From Lethocerus indicus (lineage: Eukaryota; Arthropoda; Insecta; Hemiptera; Belostomatidae), in contig JACDQD010000007.1 in NCBI GenBank assembly GCA_019843655.1, forward strand, positions 10,351,600-10,415,599: a DNA stretch of 64,000 nucleotides, given 5' to 3'. Positions 27,201 through 38,962 of this stretch are shown piece after piece. The number at the start of each line of letters is the position of its first letter. Positions within the stretch are counted from its first letter, which is position 1. The translations under genes were made by a program, and so were the position numbers. The notes under the pieces were generated by a model. The model was not told where the DNA came from, did not search any database, and was given only the letters and a program-made list of their open reading frames with translations.

Positions 27201-27738
27201 TATAGTCACTTCGGTTACCGTCGAACACATACCGAAAACGCTGACAACTATGGGCAACACGGATTCGGCACCGCGGTACTTTGCGGTACTGGTAAGTGCT
27301 TTAAACCCTCTTAAGAGCAATTGCGACATTTTAATAAAAGCGGAGAAATAATTTTCATAATTTTCATTTTTTGACTTTCTAGGGGTTCGAAACTGTGGAC
27401 CACTTTCCCGACAGGTGGCAACGCCTCGGCGATTTCGAATACCGTCAGGACGGACCGCCCAGACAACAATTCTACACCGAAGTGAAGGTAAAATAAGGCA
27501 AAAAAATCACATGCGAATTTATAATATTTTGCTACATGAATGTCCAATTCTTTTAAGTAAATACGAAACCTAAATATGTTTCCAGATGCTACCCGACGGC
27601 AGTCCGATGAGCTTTCATTTGGTTCAGTTCGACTTCAAAACGAACCACGGCAATGAACTTTACACTTGCGTTTACCGACTCAGAGTTCATGGTAAAGAGA
27701 GTAAAGCCAGTGAACAATATCAAGATAAAAGAGACTAG
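24212..27738 (+). CDS. SUN-domain nuclear-envelope protein, SPAG4/SUN3-like, 11 exons
   Basis: Exons: 24212-24260, 24439-24540, 24629-24709, 25030-25104, 25217-25292, 25408-25525, 25610-25646, 25742-25923, 27127-27291, 27383-27487, 27586-27738. They total 1,143 nt (380 aa) with every phase closing. Residues 1-86 form a polar N-terminus with an acidic DDDEE patch. About 88-109 is a single membrane helix (GLICFYISLICLVGL onward). About 128-179 is a short, mildly helical linker, far shorter than the coiled coils of SUN1/2. The SUN domain runs from about 180 to 375: YALEKNGGSV, SPRTVIK, HPGECWAFRG, SVTVEHIPKTL, SAPRYFAVLGF and the closing YTCVYRLRVHG. SUN proteins of the inner nuclear membrane bind KASH proteins and form LINC bridges to the cytoskeleton; short SPAG4-type members are often testis-enriched, which is family knowledge and not visible here. 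Intron 8 (25924-27126) holds the satellite element. The start is the first in-frame ATG of exon 1; upstream exons are possible. Only this locus keeps an intact last exon. Confidence 0.9.
26150..26970 (+). mobile_element. satellite-bearing element inside SUN intron 8
   Basis: About 0.8 kb holding, in order: an AT-rich lead (AACGCGTTAGACC), the GC-rich segment GAGTACGGCGCAATGGATCT with GCGCCGTCATATAGCGG, a unique part with CTGCACTGTCACTGTCACTT, two to three 70-bp satellite units, and the terminus AGATGAGATAGAAGGACACG. The same order follows the SUN stop codon (27.80-28.73 kb). Exons 9-11 are thus bracketed by direct repeats. Confidence 0.75.
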
Positions 27739-27799
27739 TTCTAGAATATTAATGTTGTTATTTTTTTAAGAGTTGTTTGTTATTCCCCATTGAATAATG

Positions 27800-28730
27800 A
27801 TATTTTTCAATTAAAACTTTTTAGTATGTTGTCAGAACGCGTTGACCCGGAATTAAATTCTACGAGAACGGACTTAATTTTTATTTATTATGATTTTTAA
27901 TTTTTTTACAGAATTATGGTTGACTCAAATTCATATTAATTCTTAAAAAGAATATGTGCTCAATGCCCTCCAACTGTTAGTAAGCGGGGGGTTTAATTAT
28001 GGACGGTGAGTACGGCGCGGCGGATCTGCAATTCGGCAATACGCGTTGTGCGGGCTTTAGTATTAGCGCCGTCATATAGCGGTATTTAATTTAAATCTTG
28101 AGCGAGGCTTACGCTTCCCTGTTCGGCCTGAAATTGATATGCTGTAACGAATAGAAGATACAGCACAGATAGAATTATATTTTTTATATAATTTATAAAA
28201 TTGCACCACACTTCACTTTGGATGTTTTTTGGGCATCCTCACTGCACTGTCCCTGTCACCTGTACTGGGATTCTGTTAATCGGCTCAAGTCATTGTCGGA
28301 CTATCGGTCAAATATATATTTGGTCACACAACTGGTTACAGCTATATGAGGTTCTGACTTCCAAATATATGATAAGAAACCTATCTTGTATTGTGTATTT
28401 ACGATCATAAAAGTTTTTCTGTTGATCCAAAATTAATGGAAAAATTCATTTTTAGTAATCTAGTTAATCGGTGCTAGTGCACACAACGAGATTTAGTTAA
28501 GTACATTTCCGCACCATCCTAAGTGGGCGCTAGTTTATCGGTATAAGTGCGCTCAACGAACTTTAGTTAAGTACATGTCCGCACCATCCTCAAGGGGCGC
28601 TAGTTTATCGGTACCAGAGCACATATCGAACTTTAGTGAAGTACTATTCCGCACCATGCTCAGGGGGCGCTAGTTTCTCGGTGGACCAAACCAGCGCCCA
28701 AAAAAGTCAGATGAGATAGAAGGACACGAA
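27800..28730 (+). mobile_element. second direct copy of the satellite-bearing element, 3' of the SUN gene
   Basis: Same module order as in intron 8: lead sequence at 27820-27960, GC-rich segment at 28005-28080, unique part with CTGCACTGTCCCTGTCACCT, three satellite units at about 28450-28680, and the terminus AGATGAGATAGAAGGACACG. It directly precedes intron-8-derived sequence and the next copy of exon 9. Confidence 0.75.
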
Positions 28731-28892
28731 ATCTAGAAGGCGGGTTATTTCCACAGTAAGAATTTTCACGTACGTTCTGGAAGGTGTATGTTTGGCGTCT
28801 TTCCATTCATTGTGTTCGAAAACTGTGATAGCTAATACTGCTCGTTCATGGAGGTGACACTTCCCTAAACGTCGGTGCCGGGCGTATTTCAG

Positions 28893-29448
28893 GGCCTGAT
28901 ACATCCCGGAGAGTGTTGGGCGTTCCGCGGTGAAGGCAACATCGTGCTGCAGATGTCGAGGAGAATTATAGTCACTTCGGTTACCGTCGAACACATACCG
29001 AAAACGCTGACAACTATGGGCAACACGGATACGGCACCGCGGTACTTTGCGGTACTGGTAAGTGCTTTAAACCCTCTTAAGAGCAATTGCGACATTTTAA
29101 TAAAAGCGGAGAAATAATTTTCATGATTTTCTTTTTTCTACTCTGTAGGGGTTCGAAACTGTGGACCACTTTCCCGACAGGTGGCGACGCCTCGGCGATT
29201 TCGAATACCGTCAGGACGGACCGCCCAGACAACAATTCTACACCGAAGTGAAGGTAAAATAAGGCATAAAATCACAGGCGAATTTATAATGAATTGCTAT
29301 ATGAAGTCCGATTCTTTTAAGTAAATACGAAACCTAAATATGTTTCCAGATGCTACCCGACGGCAGTCCGATGAGCTTTCATTTGGTTCAGTTCGACTTC
29401 AAAACGAACCACGGCACTTTACACTTACCGACTCAGAGTTCATGGTAA
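28893..29448 (+). pseudogene. SUN exons 9-11, tandem copy L2
   Basis: Exon 9 copy 28893-29057 and exon 10 copy 29149-29253 keep length, frame and splice sites. The exon 11 copy starts at 29350 but has lost 11 nt in two steps (5 and 6) relative to 27586-27738. This replaces the YTCVYRLRVHG end by a short out-of-frame tail stopping at 29446. It could still be spliced from exon 8 and give a SUN domain lacking its last strand. Confidence 0.85.
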
Positions 29449-29559
29449 AGAGAGTAAAGCCAGTGACCAATATCAAGATAAAAGAGACTAGTTCTAGAAT
29501 ATTAATGTTGTTATTTTTAAGAGTTGTTTGTTATTCCCCATTGAATAATGATATTTTCA

Positions 29560-30450
29560 ATTAAAACTCTTTAGTATGTTGTCAGAACGCGTTGACCAGC
29601 AATTAAATTCTACGAGAACGGACTTAATTTTTATTTATTATGATTTTTAATTTTTACAGAATTATGGTTGACTCAAATTCATATGAATTCTTAAAAGAAT
29701 ATGTGCTCAATGCCCTGCAACCTTCAATAAGCGGGAGTTTAATTATGGACGGTGAGTACGGCGCGGCGGATCTGCAATTCGGCAATACGCGTTGTGCGGG
29801 CTTTAGTATTAGCGCCGTCATATAGCGGTATTTAATTTCAATCTTGAGCGAGGCTTACGTTTCCCCGTTCGGCCTGAAATTGATATCCTGTAACGAATAG
29901 AAGATACAGCACAGATAGAATTATATTTTTTATATAATTTATAAAATTGCACCACACTTCACTTTGGATGTTTTTTGGGCATCCTCACTGCACTGTCTCT
30001 GACACTTGTACTGGGATTGTAATCGGCTCAAGTCATTGTCGGACTATCGGTCAAATATATATTTGGTCACACAACTGGTTACAACTATATGAGGTTCTTA
30101 CTTCCAAATATATAATATGAGACCTATCTTGTATTTGTGTATTTACGATCATAAAAATTTTTCTGTTGATCCAAAATTAATGGAAAAAATTCATTTTTAG
30201 TAATCTAGTTAATCATTGCTAGTGCACACAATGAACTTTAGTTAAGCACATGTCCGCACCACCCTCAGGGGACGCTAATTTATCGGTACCAGTGCACACA
30301 ACAAACTCTACTTAAGTACATTTCCGCACCATCCTAAACGGGCGCTAGTTTATCGGTACAAGCGCACACATCGAACTTAAGTTTAGTGCATTTCCGCACC
30401 ACCCGAAGGGGGCGCTAGTTAGACCAAAAAAGTCAGATGAGATAGAAGGA
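29560..30450 (+). mobile_element. third element copy, between SUN copies L2 and L3
   Basis: Same modules as the earlier copies: lead, GC-rich segment at 29745-29822, unique part, and three 70-bp satellite units at about 30200-30420. The terminal part is shortened before AGTCAGATGAGATAGAAGGA. Confidence 0.7.
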
Positions 30451-30581
30451 CACGAAATCTAGAGGGCGGGTTATTTCCACAGTATGAATTTTCACGAACG
30501 TTCTGGAAGGTGTATGTTCGGCGTCTTTCCTCGTTCATTGAGGTGACACTTTCCAAATCGTCGGTGCCGGGCGTATTTCAG

Positions 30582-31087
30582 GGCCTGATACATCCCGGAG
30601 AGTGTTAAGCGTTCCGCGGTGAAGGCAACATCGTGCTGCAGATGTCGAGGAGAATTATAGTCACTTCGGTTACCGTCGAACACATACCGAAAACGCTGAC
30701 AACTATGGGCAACACGGATTCGGCACCGCGGTACTTTGCGGTACTGGTAAGTGCTTTAAACCCTCTTAAGAGCAATTGCGACATTTTAATAAAAGCGGAG
30801 AAATAATTTTCATAATTTTCTTTCTTCTACTCTGTAGGGGTTCGAAACTGTGGACCACTTTCCCGACAGGTGGCAGACGCCTCGGCGATGAAAGTCAGGA
30901 CGGATTCTACACCGAAGTGAAGAAGGCATAAGGCGAATTTATAATATTTTGGATGAAAGTAAATACGAAACCTAAATATATTTCCAGATGCTACCCGACG
31001 GCAGTCCGATGAGCTTTCATTTGGTTCAGTTCGACTTCAAAACGAACCACGGCACTTTACACTTACCGACTCAGAGTTCATGGTAAA
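30582..31087 (+). pseudogene. SUN exons 9-11, tandem copy L3, damaged
   Basis: The exon 9 copy 30582-30746 keeps its frame and both splice sites. The exon 10 copy (from 30838) has internal losses in the EYRQDGPPRQQ coding part, and the donor becomes AAGAAGG, without GT. The exon 11 copy (from 30989) carries the shared 11-nt loss. Cannot encode a normal SUN domain. Confidence 0.85.
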
Positions 31088-31179
31088 GAGAGTAAAGCCA
31101 GTGAACAATATCAAGATAAAAGAGACTAGTTCTAGAATATTAATGTTGTTATTTTTTTAAGAATCGTTTGTTATTCCTC

Positions 31180-31985
31180 ATTGGATAATGATATTTTTCA
31201 ATTAAAACTCCTTAGTATGTTGTCAGAACGCGTTGACCCGGAATTAAATTCAGCGGTAACGGACTTAATTTTTATTTATTACGTTTTTTAATTTTTACAA
31301 GTTTATGGTTGACTGAAATTCATATGAATTCTTAAAATAAAATGTATTTATAGCCCTCCAACTGTTAGTAAGCGGGGAGTTTAATTACGAACGGTGAGTA
31401 CGGCGCGGCGGATCTGCAATTCGGCAATACGCGTTGTGCGGGCTTTAGTATTAGCGCCGTCATATAGCGGTATTTAATTTCCATCTTTAGCGAGGCTGAC
31501 GCTTCCCCGTTCGGCCTGAAATTGATATCTTGTAACGAATAGAAGATACAACACAGATAAAATTATATTTTTTCTTATTTCAAGATATATATTATGGCCG
31601 TAGATTTCGTGTGTTTCCGTCTCATCTCGCTGGGATCTTTTGCTAGGCCGGCATCCTCACTGCACTGTCACTGTCACTTGTACTGGGATTCTGTTAGTCC
31701 GCTCAACTCTTTGTCCGGCTATCGGTCAAATATATATTTGATATATATGAAATATATGTTTGACAGGTCACAACTATATGATGTTCTGACTTCCGAATAT
31801 ATGACAGGAAACCCATCTGGTATTGTGTATTTACGATCATAAAAGTTTCCCTGTTGATACAAAATTGATGAGTGGTTCATTTCCGAACCATCCTCAAGGG
31901 GGCGTCAGTTTATTATGTTTTTTAATTTTTTTACTGAATTATGGTCGACTGAAATTCATATGAATCCTTAAAAAGAATGTACACA
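31180..31985 (+). mobile_element. element copies and fragments after SUN copy L3
   Basis: The lead and GC-rich segment (31390-31470) are followed by an inverted terminus (TTTCCGTCTCATCTCGCTGG near 31610), the CTGCACTGTCACTGTCACTT part, one degenerate satellite unit (about 31870-31910) and another lead fragment. It looks like one copy interrupted by or recombined with another. Confidence 0.6.
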
Positions 31986-32078
31986 ATGCCTTCCAACTGT
32001 TACTACGTGTAAGCATAGTATGCTGCTATACTTCGATTATTTATGACAGTATATGTATATATTTCCTTTTTTTTTAAG

Positions 32079-32260
32079 GTGGAACGAATATTTTGCAAAA
32101 GCTTTACGGCGAACAACCGGCGTATGCACTTGAAAAGAACGGCGGAAGCGTTTATTCGATCCTTGCCACCCAAACGTACGCTCCTCATTCGGTCGCCGTC
32201 ACCGTCTATGGAAGATCACTCTGGAGACACATTTCAAACAGCCCTCACATTGGTTGTAAA
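32079..32260 (+). pseudogene. copy of SUN exon 8, plus strand
   Basis: Matches 25742-25923 including the acceptor (AAG before GTGGAACG) and flanking intron on both sides. It is near-identical over most of its length, but near the 3' end it has GRSLWRH in place of GITVWRH and an indel, and the donor has changed from GT to GC. No exon 9 copy follows in the same orientation. Confidence 0.85.
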
Positions 32261-32639
32261 GGCAAATTTAATTATTTTAATTAAGCAGTTAATTTACTAA
32301 ATTAAAAGATACAGTTTAAGGTATCGTTGCCGCAGCGGCCGTCCATGCCGCATATTTGCAGTTTAGCCGCAGTGAAATTTAACCGGTTATTTGCAGAACA
32401 TTGAGAAAAGAAAATCTGGAATCCTCACTGAAATAATAGGTCAAAAATGTTGATAATTTTATGCAATAATAATAATGAGAACCAATACTGCTTTTAGAGA
32501 ACGTGGCGCGATACTCCAAAAACCCATTAAATTCTTCGGTGACGGATTTAATTTTAATTTATTACGTACAAGAATTTTTTTACTGAATTATGTTCAACTG
32601 AAATTATATAAAATCAAAAAAAATAATATGTAATATTTG

Positions 32640-34455
32640 ATATGCCAAACTATATTGATAATAAATAATATTGAATAATTTAAATATAAATGATAATATA
32701 AATGATTTATATTGATAATAAATAATATTTGATATTTGGACTTAAGTATTATTTATTGTTTTGTAATGTGGAAAACATTTACCACTGTGTTGTCTTTATG
32801 AAGGTTTGAAATATACGTGAACTTTAAAATAAAATATGTATATTTAGATTTATAAATTGTTTTCTGCCACTATAATGCTAATATCATTCCTAAAACTCAC
32901 CCAATTCAATTGAAATACTACTTATTACTTCTTACTTTTAGTAAAATCAATTACTTTGAACATACCATGAAACTCCAATGGTACATGTCATTTAAAGAAA
33001 ATAATGTAATACTAATCTATTTTGCGTTACTATTAATTATTTAAGACATACTGACCGTATTCTGCGAACAGAATATAAATTTCAGGCAGGAGGAAACGTA
33101 AGCCACTCGTAAGATGGTAATTTAATTCCGCAGTACTACGGCGTTAATACTAAAGCCCGCATAACGCGTATTGCCGAATTGCAGATCCGCCGCGCCGTAC
33201 TCACCGTCCATAATTAAACCTCTAAAGCGGGGGGTACATTTTCTCTTTATCGGTACAAGTGCACCAAACGAACTTTAGTTAAGTACATTTCCGTAACACC
33301 CCCAGAGGGGCACTAGTTACCGGTACAAGTGCACAAAACGAACTTTAGTTAAGTACATTTCCGCACCACCCTCAGGGGGCGCTAGTTTATCGGTACGAGT
33401 GCACAAAACGAACTTTAGTTAAGTACATTTCCGCACCACCCTCAGGGGGCGCTAGTTTATCGGTACGAGTGCACAAAACGAACTTTAGTTAAGTACATTT
33501 CCGCACCACCCTCAGGGGGCGCTAGTTTATCGGTGCAAGTGCACTCAACGAACTTTAGTTAAGTACATTTCCGCACCACCCTCAGGGGGGGCTAGTTTAT
33601 CGGTACGAGTGCACAAAACGAACTTTAGTTAAGTACATTTCCGCACCACCCTCAGGGGGCGCTAGTTTATCGGTGCAAGTGCACTCAACGAACTTTAGTT
33701 AAGTACATTTCCGCACCACCCTCAGGGGGCGCTAGTTTATCGGTATGAGTGCACAAAACGAACTTTAGTTAAGTACATTTCCGCACCACCCTCAGGGGGC
33801 GCTAGTTTATCGGTGCAAGTGCACTCAACGAACTTTAGTTAAGTACATTTCCGCACCACTCTCATGGGGGCGCTTATGGACGGTAGTACGGCGCGGCGGA
33901 TCTGCAATTCGGCAATACGCGTTATGCGGGCTTTAGTATTAGGACCGTAATATTGCGGAATTAAATTACGATCTTACGAGAGGCTTACCCTTCCTCGTTC
34001 TGCCTGAAATTGATATTCTGCACGCAGAATAAGGTCAGTATGTCCAAAATAATTAGTAGTAATCCCAAATAATGGTCATTATTAAATAGTATTTTTTAAA
34101 TCACATGGTCCATTTGAGTTTCATGTTATGTTCAGAGTAAATGATTTTACTAAAAGTAAGAAGTAATTAGTAGAATTTCAATTAAAATAGATGAGATTTA
34201 GGAATGATATTTGCATTATAGTGAGAGATTACAATTTATAAATCTAAATATTCACATTTCATTTTAAAATTCACGTATATTTCAAACCTTAATAAAGACA
34301 ACACAGTGTTAAATGTTTTCCACATTATAAAACAATAAATAACACTTAACTCCAAGTATCAAATGTATTTTTTATGCTACTCTATTCCTCACCAATAGAC
34401 AATAACCAAACCAAGACAAGACCAATAACCTAAGACATGTGCATGAAATAAATAT
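32640..34455. repeat. centre of the large inverted repeat
   Basis: Sequence at 33870-34455 reads as the reverse complement of 33240 back to about 32660: the GC-rich segment (GCCGTACTCACCGTCC), then GCCTGAAATTGATATTCTG, AAGTAAGAAGTAATTA and AACACAGTG-containing flank. The two arms face each other across the satellite block 33245-33875. To the left, SUN copies read plus; to the right they read minus. Confidence 0.85.
33245..33875 (-). repeat. 70-bp satellite block at the inversion centre, 9 units
   Basis: Nine units in the orientation opposite to the 4.2-kb block. From about 33460 two unit types alternate, one with GAGTGCACAAAACGAAC and one with CAAGTGCACTCAACGAAC, giving a 140-bp dimer pattern. 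Units are more alike than in the flanking arrays, pointing to recent homogenisation. Confidence 0.9.
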
Positions 34456-34835
34456 TACCAAATGAACTTTACTTGCACCGATCAAATAGATTACTAAAAA
34501 TAAACTTTTTTCAATCAATTTTGAATCAACAGGAAAAATACAGTCATAAACGTATACGCGTAATACTAGATAGGTCTCAAGACGTATATTTCGAAGTCAG
34601 AACCTAATAGTTGTGAACAGTTGTGTGATCAAATATATATTTGACCGATAGGCCGACAAAGACTAGAGTCCATTAACAAAATCCCAGTACAAGTGACTGT
34701 GACAGTGCAGTGAGGATGGTCAAGAAACAACCTAAGTGCCAAAGTCACTAACACCGCTACTTCGGCCTTCGCCGAAACCGGACTAGCTAAAGACCGAGCG
34801 AGAGGAGACGGAAGCGCACGAAATCTACGGTCTTA
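34456..34835 (+). mobile_element. unique flank of the satellite element
   Basis: Matches 60805-61150: remnant satellite (ACTTGCACCGAT), GATTACTAAAAATAAACTTT, ATATATTTGACCGATAG, CAAGTGACTGTGACAGTGC and the terminus GAGCGAGAGGAGACGGAAGC. Upstream of it the inverted-repeat flank ends near 34455. Confidence 0.7.
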
Positions 34836-35344
34836 ATATATATTTTGAAATAAGAAAAAATAAAATTTTATCAGTGCTATATCGTCTATTGCTTACAGGA
34901 TATCAATTTCAGACCAATCGGGGAAGCGTAAGCCTCGCTAAAGATGGAAATTAAATACCGCTACATGACGGCGCTAATACTAAAGCCCGCACAACGCGTA
35001 TTGCCGAATTGCAGATCCACTGCGCCGTACTCACCGCCATAATTAAACCCGCCGCTTACTAACAGTTGGAGGGCATTGAGCACATTTTCTTTTTAAGAAT
35101 TCATATGAATTTAAGTCAACCCTACTTCAGTAAAAATAATTTTAAAAAATAATAAATAAAAATTAAGTCCGTTCTGGTAGAATTTAATTCCGGGTCAACG
35201 CGTTCTGACAACATACTAAGGAGTTTTAATTAAAAAATATAATTATTCAAGGAGGAATAACAAACGACTCTTAAAAAAATAACAACATTAATATTCTAGA
35301 ACTAGTCTCTTTTATCTTGATATTGTTCACTGGCTTTACTCTCT

Positions 35345-35789
35345 TTACCATGAACTCTGAATCGGTAAGTGTAAAGTGCCGTGGTTCGTTTTGAAGTCGA
35401 ACTGAACCAAATGAAAGCTCATCGGACTACCGTCGGGTAGCATCTGGAAATATATTTAGGTTTCATATTTACATAAAAGAATCGGACTTTCATGTCTGCC
35501 ACCTGTCGGGAAAGTGGTCCACAGTTTCGAACCCCTACAGAGTAGAAAAAGAAAATTATGAAAATTATTTCTCCGCTTTTATTAAAATGTCGCAATTGCT
35601 CTTAAGAGGGTTTAAAGCACTTACCAGTACCGCAAAGTACCGCGGTGCCGAATCCGTGTTGCCCATAGTTGTCAGCGTTTTCGGTATGTGTTCGACGGTA
35701 ACCGAAGTGACTATAATTCTCCTCGACATCTGCAGCACGATGTTGCCTTCACCGCGGAACGCCCAACACTCTCCGGGATGTATCAGGCC
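35345..35789 (-). pseudogene. SUN exons 9-11, inverted copy R1
   Basis: Exon 9 copy 35789-35625 is intact with splice sites. The exon 10 copy is truncated to its first third (about 35536-35493) and has lost its donor. The exon 11 copy 35443-35345 has the shared 11-nt loss and one substitution (GACTAC for GACTGC). Confidence 0.85.
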
Positions 35790-36807
35790 CTGAAATACGC
35801 CCGGCACCGACGGTTAGGGAAGTGTCATTTCCATTAACGAGGAAAGACGCCGAACATACACCTTCCAGAACGTTCGTGAAAATTCTTACTGTGGAAATAA
35901 CCCGCCCTCTAGATTTCGTGTCCTTCAATCTCATCTGACTTTTTTGGTCGCTGGTTTGATGCATCGAGAAACTAGCGCCCCCTTCGGGTGGTGCGGAAAT
36001 GTACTACACTTAAGTTCGATGTGTGCACTAGCAATGATTAACTAGATTACTAAAAATGAATTTTTTCCATTAATTTTGGATCAACAGAAAAATTTTTATG
36101 ATCGTAAATACACAAATACAAGATAGGTTTCGTATTATATATTTGGAAGTAAGAACCTCATATAGTTGTAACCAGTTGTGTGACCAAATATATATTTGAC
36201 CGATAGTCCGACAATGACTTGAGCCGATTAATAGAATCCCAGTACAAGTGTCAGGAGATAGTGCAGTGAGATGCCCAAAAACATCCAAAGTGAAGTGTGG
36301 TGCAATTTTATAAATTATATAAAAATATAATTCTATCTGTGCTGTATCTTCTATTCGTTACAGCATATCAATTTCAGGCCGAACAGGGAAGCGTAAGCCT
36401 CGCTCAAGATTGAAATTAAATACCGCTATATGACGGCGCTAATACTAAAGCCCGCACAACGCGTATTGCCGAATTGCAGATCCGCCGCGCCGTACTCACC
36501 GTCCATAATTAAACTCCCCGCTTATTGAAGGTTGCAGGGCATTGAGCACATATTCTTTTTAAGAATTCATATGAATTTGAGTCAACCATAATTCTGTAAA
36601 AAATTAAAAATCATAATAAATAAAAATTAAGTCCGTTCTCGTAGAATTTAATTGCTGGTCAACGCGTTCTGACAACATACTAAAAGTTTTAATTGAAAAA
36701 TATCATTATTCAATGGGGAATAACAAACAACTCTTAAAAAAATAACAACATTAATATTCTAGAACTAGTCTCTTTTATCTTGATATTGTTCACTGGTTTT
36801 ACTCTCT

Positions 36808-37363
36808 CTACCATGAACTCTGAGTCGGTAAGTGTAAAGTGCCGTGGTTCGTTTTGAAGTCGAACTGAACCAAATGAAAGCTCATCGGACTGCCGTCGGG
36901 TAGCATCTGGAAACATATTTAGGTTTCGTATTTACTTAAAAGAATCGGACTTCATATAGCAATTCATTATAAATTCGCCTGTGATTTTATGCCTTATTTT
37001 ACCTTCACTTCGGTGTAGAATTGTTGTCTGGGCGGTCCGTCCTGACGGTATTCGAAATCGCCGAGGCGTCGCCACCTGTCGGGAAAGTGGTCCACAGTTT
37101 CGAACCCCTACAGAGTAGAAAAAAGAAAATCATGAAAATTATTTCTCCGCTTTTATTAAAATGTCGCAATTGCTCTTAAGAGGGTTTAAAGCACTTACCA
37201 GTACCGCAAAGTACCGCGGTGCCGAATCCGTGTTGCCCATAGTTGTCAGCGTTTTCGATATGTGTTCGACGGTAACCGAAGTGACTATAATTCTCCTCGA
37301 CATCTGCAGCACGATGTTGCCTTCACCGCGGAACGCCCAACACTCTCCGGGATGTATCAGGCC
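36808..37363 (-). pseudogene. SUN exons 9-11, inverted copy R2
   Basis: Exons 9 and 10 are complete with splice sites; exon 9 has the substitution EHISK for EHIPK-side sequence. The last exon has the shared 11-nt loss and ends at TAG instead of TAA. Confidence 0.85.
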
Positions 37364-38407
37364 CTGAAATACGCCCGGCACCGACGTTAGGGAAGTGTCA
37401 TTTCCATTTTCGAACACAATGAGGAAAGACGCCGAACATACACCTTCCAGAACGTTCGTGAAAATCTTACTGTGGAAATAACCCGCCTTCTAGATTTCGT
37501 GTCCTTCTATCTCATCTGACTTTTTGGTCGCTGGTTTGATGCACGAGAAACTAGCGCCCCTGAGCATGGTGCGGAAATAGTACTTCACTAAAGTTCGATA
37601 TGTGTGCACTAGCGCCCCTTGAGGATGATGTAACTAAAGTTCGTTGATTACCGATAAACTAATGAATTTTTTCCATTAATTTTGGATCAACAGAAAAATT
37701 TTTATGATCGTAAATACACAAATACAAGATAGGTTTCGTATTATATATTTGGAAGTAAGAACCTCATATAGTTGTAACCAGTTGTGTGACCAAATATATA
37801 TTTGACCGATAGTCCGACAATGACTTGAGCCGATTAACAGAATCCCAGTACAAGTGACAGGACAGTGCAGTGAGGATGCCCAAAACATCCAAAGTGAAGT
37901 GTGGTGCAATTTTATAAATTATATAAAAATATAATTCTATCTGTGCTGTATCTTCTATTCGTTACAAGATATCAATTTCAGGCCGAACGGGGAAACGTAA
38001 GCCTCGCTCAAGATTGAAATTAAATACCGCTATATGACGGCGCTAATACTAAAGCCCGCACAACGCGTATTGCCGAATTGCAGATCCGCCGCGCCGTACT
38101 CACCGTCCATAATTAAACCCCCGCTTATTGAAGGTTGCAGGGCATTGAGCACATATTCTTTTAAGAATTCATATGAATTTGAGTCAACCATAATTCTGTA
38201 AAAAATTAAAAATCATAATAAATAAAAATTAAGTCCGTTCTCGTAGAATTTAATTGCTGGTCAACGCGTTCTGACAACATACTAAAGAGTTTTAATTGAA
38301 AAATATCATTATTCAATGGGGAATAACAAACAACTCTTAAAAAATAACAACATTAATATTCTAGAACTAGTCTCTTTATCTTGATATTGGTCACTGGCTT
38401 TACTCTC

Positions 38408-38962
38408 TTACCATGAACTCTGAGTCGGTAAGTGTAAAGTGCCGTGGTTCGTTTTGAAGTCGAACTGAACCAAATGAAAGCTCATCGGACTGCCGTCGGG
38501 TAGCATCTGGAAACATATTTAGGTTTCGTATTTACATAAAAGAATCGGACTTCATAGCAATATTATAAATTCGCCTGTGATTTTATGCCTTATTTTACCT
38601 TCACTTCGGTGTAGAATTGTTGTCTGGGCGGTCCGTCCTGACGGTATTCGAAATCGCCGAGGCGTCGCCACCTGTCGGGAAAGTGGTCCACAGTTTCGAA
38701 CCCCTACAGAGTCAAAAAGAAAATTATGAAAATTATTTCTCCGCTTTTATTAAAATGTCGCAATTGCTCTTAAGAGGGTTTAAAGCACTTACCAGTACCG
38801 CAAAGTACTGCGGTGCCGAACGCGTGTTTCCCATAGTTGTCAGCGTTTTCGGTATGTGTTCGACGGTAACCGAAGTGACTATAATTCTCCTCGACATCTG
38901 CAGCACGATGTTGCCTTCACCGCGGAACGCCCAACACTCTCCGCACGTATCAGGCCCCCGGA
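38408..38962 (-). pseudogene. SUN exons 9-11, inverted copy R3
   Basis: Exon 10 is complete. Exon 9 is altered at its start (TCTCCGCACGTATCAGG), changing the HPGEC region, and at CGAACGCGTGTTTCC. Exon 11 has the shared 11-nt loss. Confidence 0.85.

Noticed and set aside
33245..33875. CRISPR-like regularly spaced repeat
   Set aside because: The whole 70-bp unit is repeated without unique spacers, in an intron-bearing eukaryotic context; this is a satellite.
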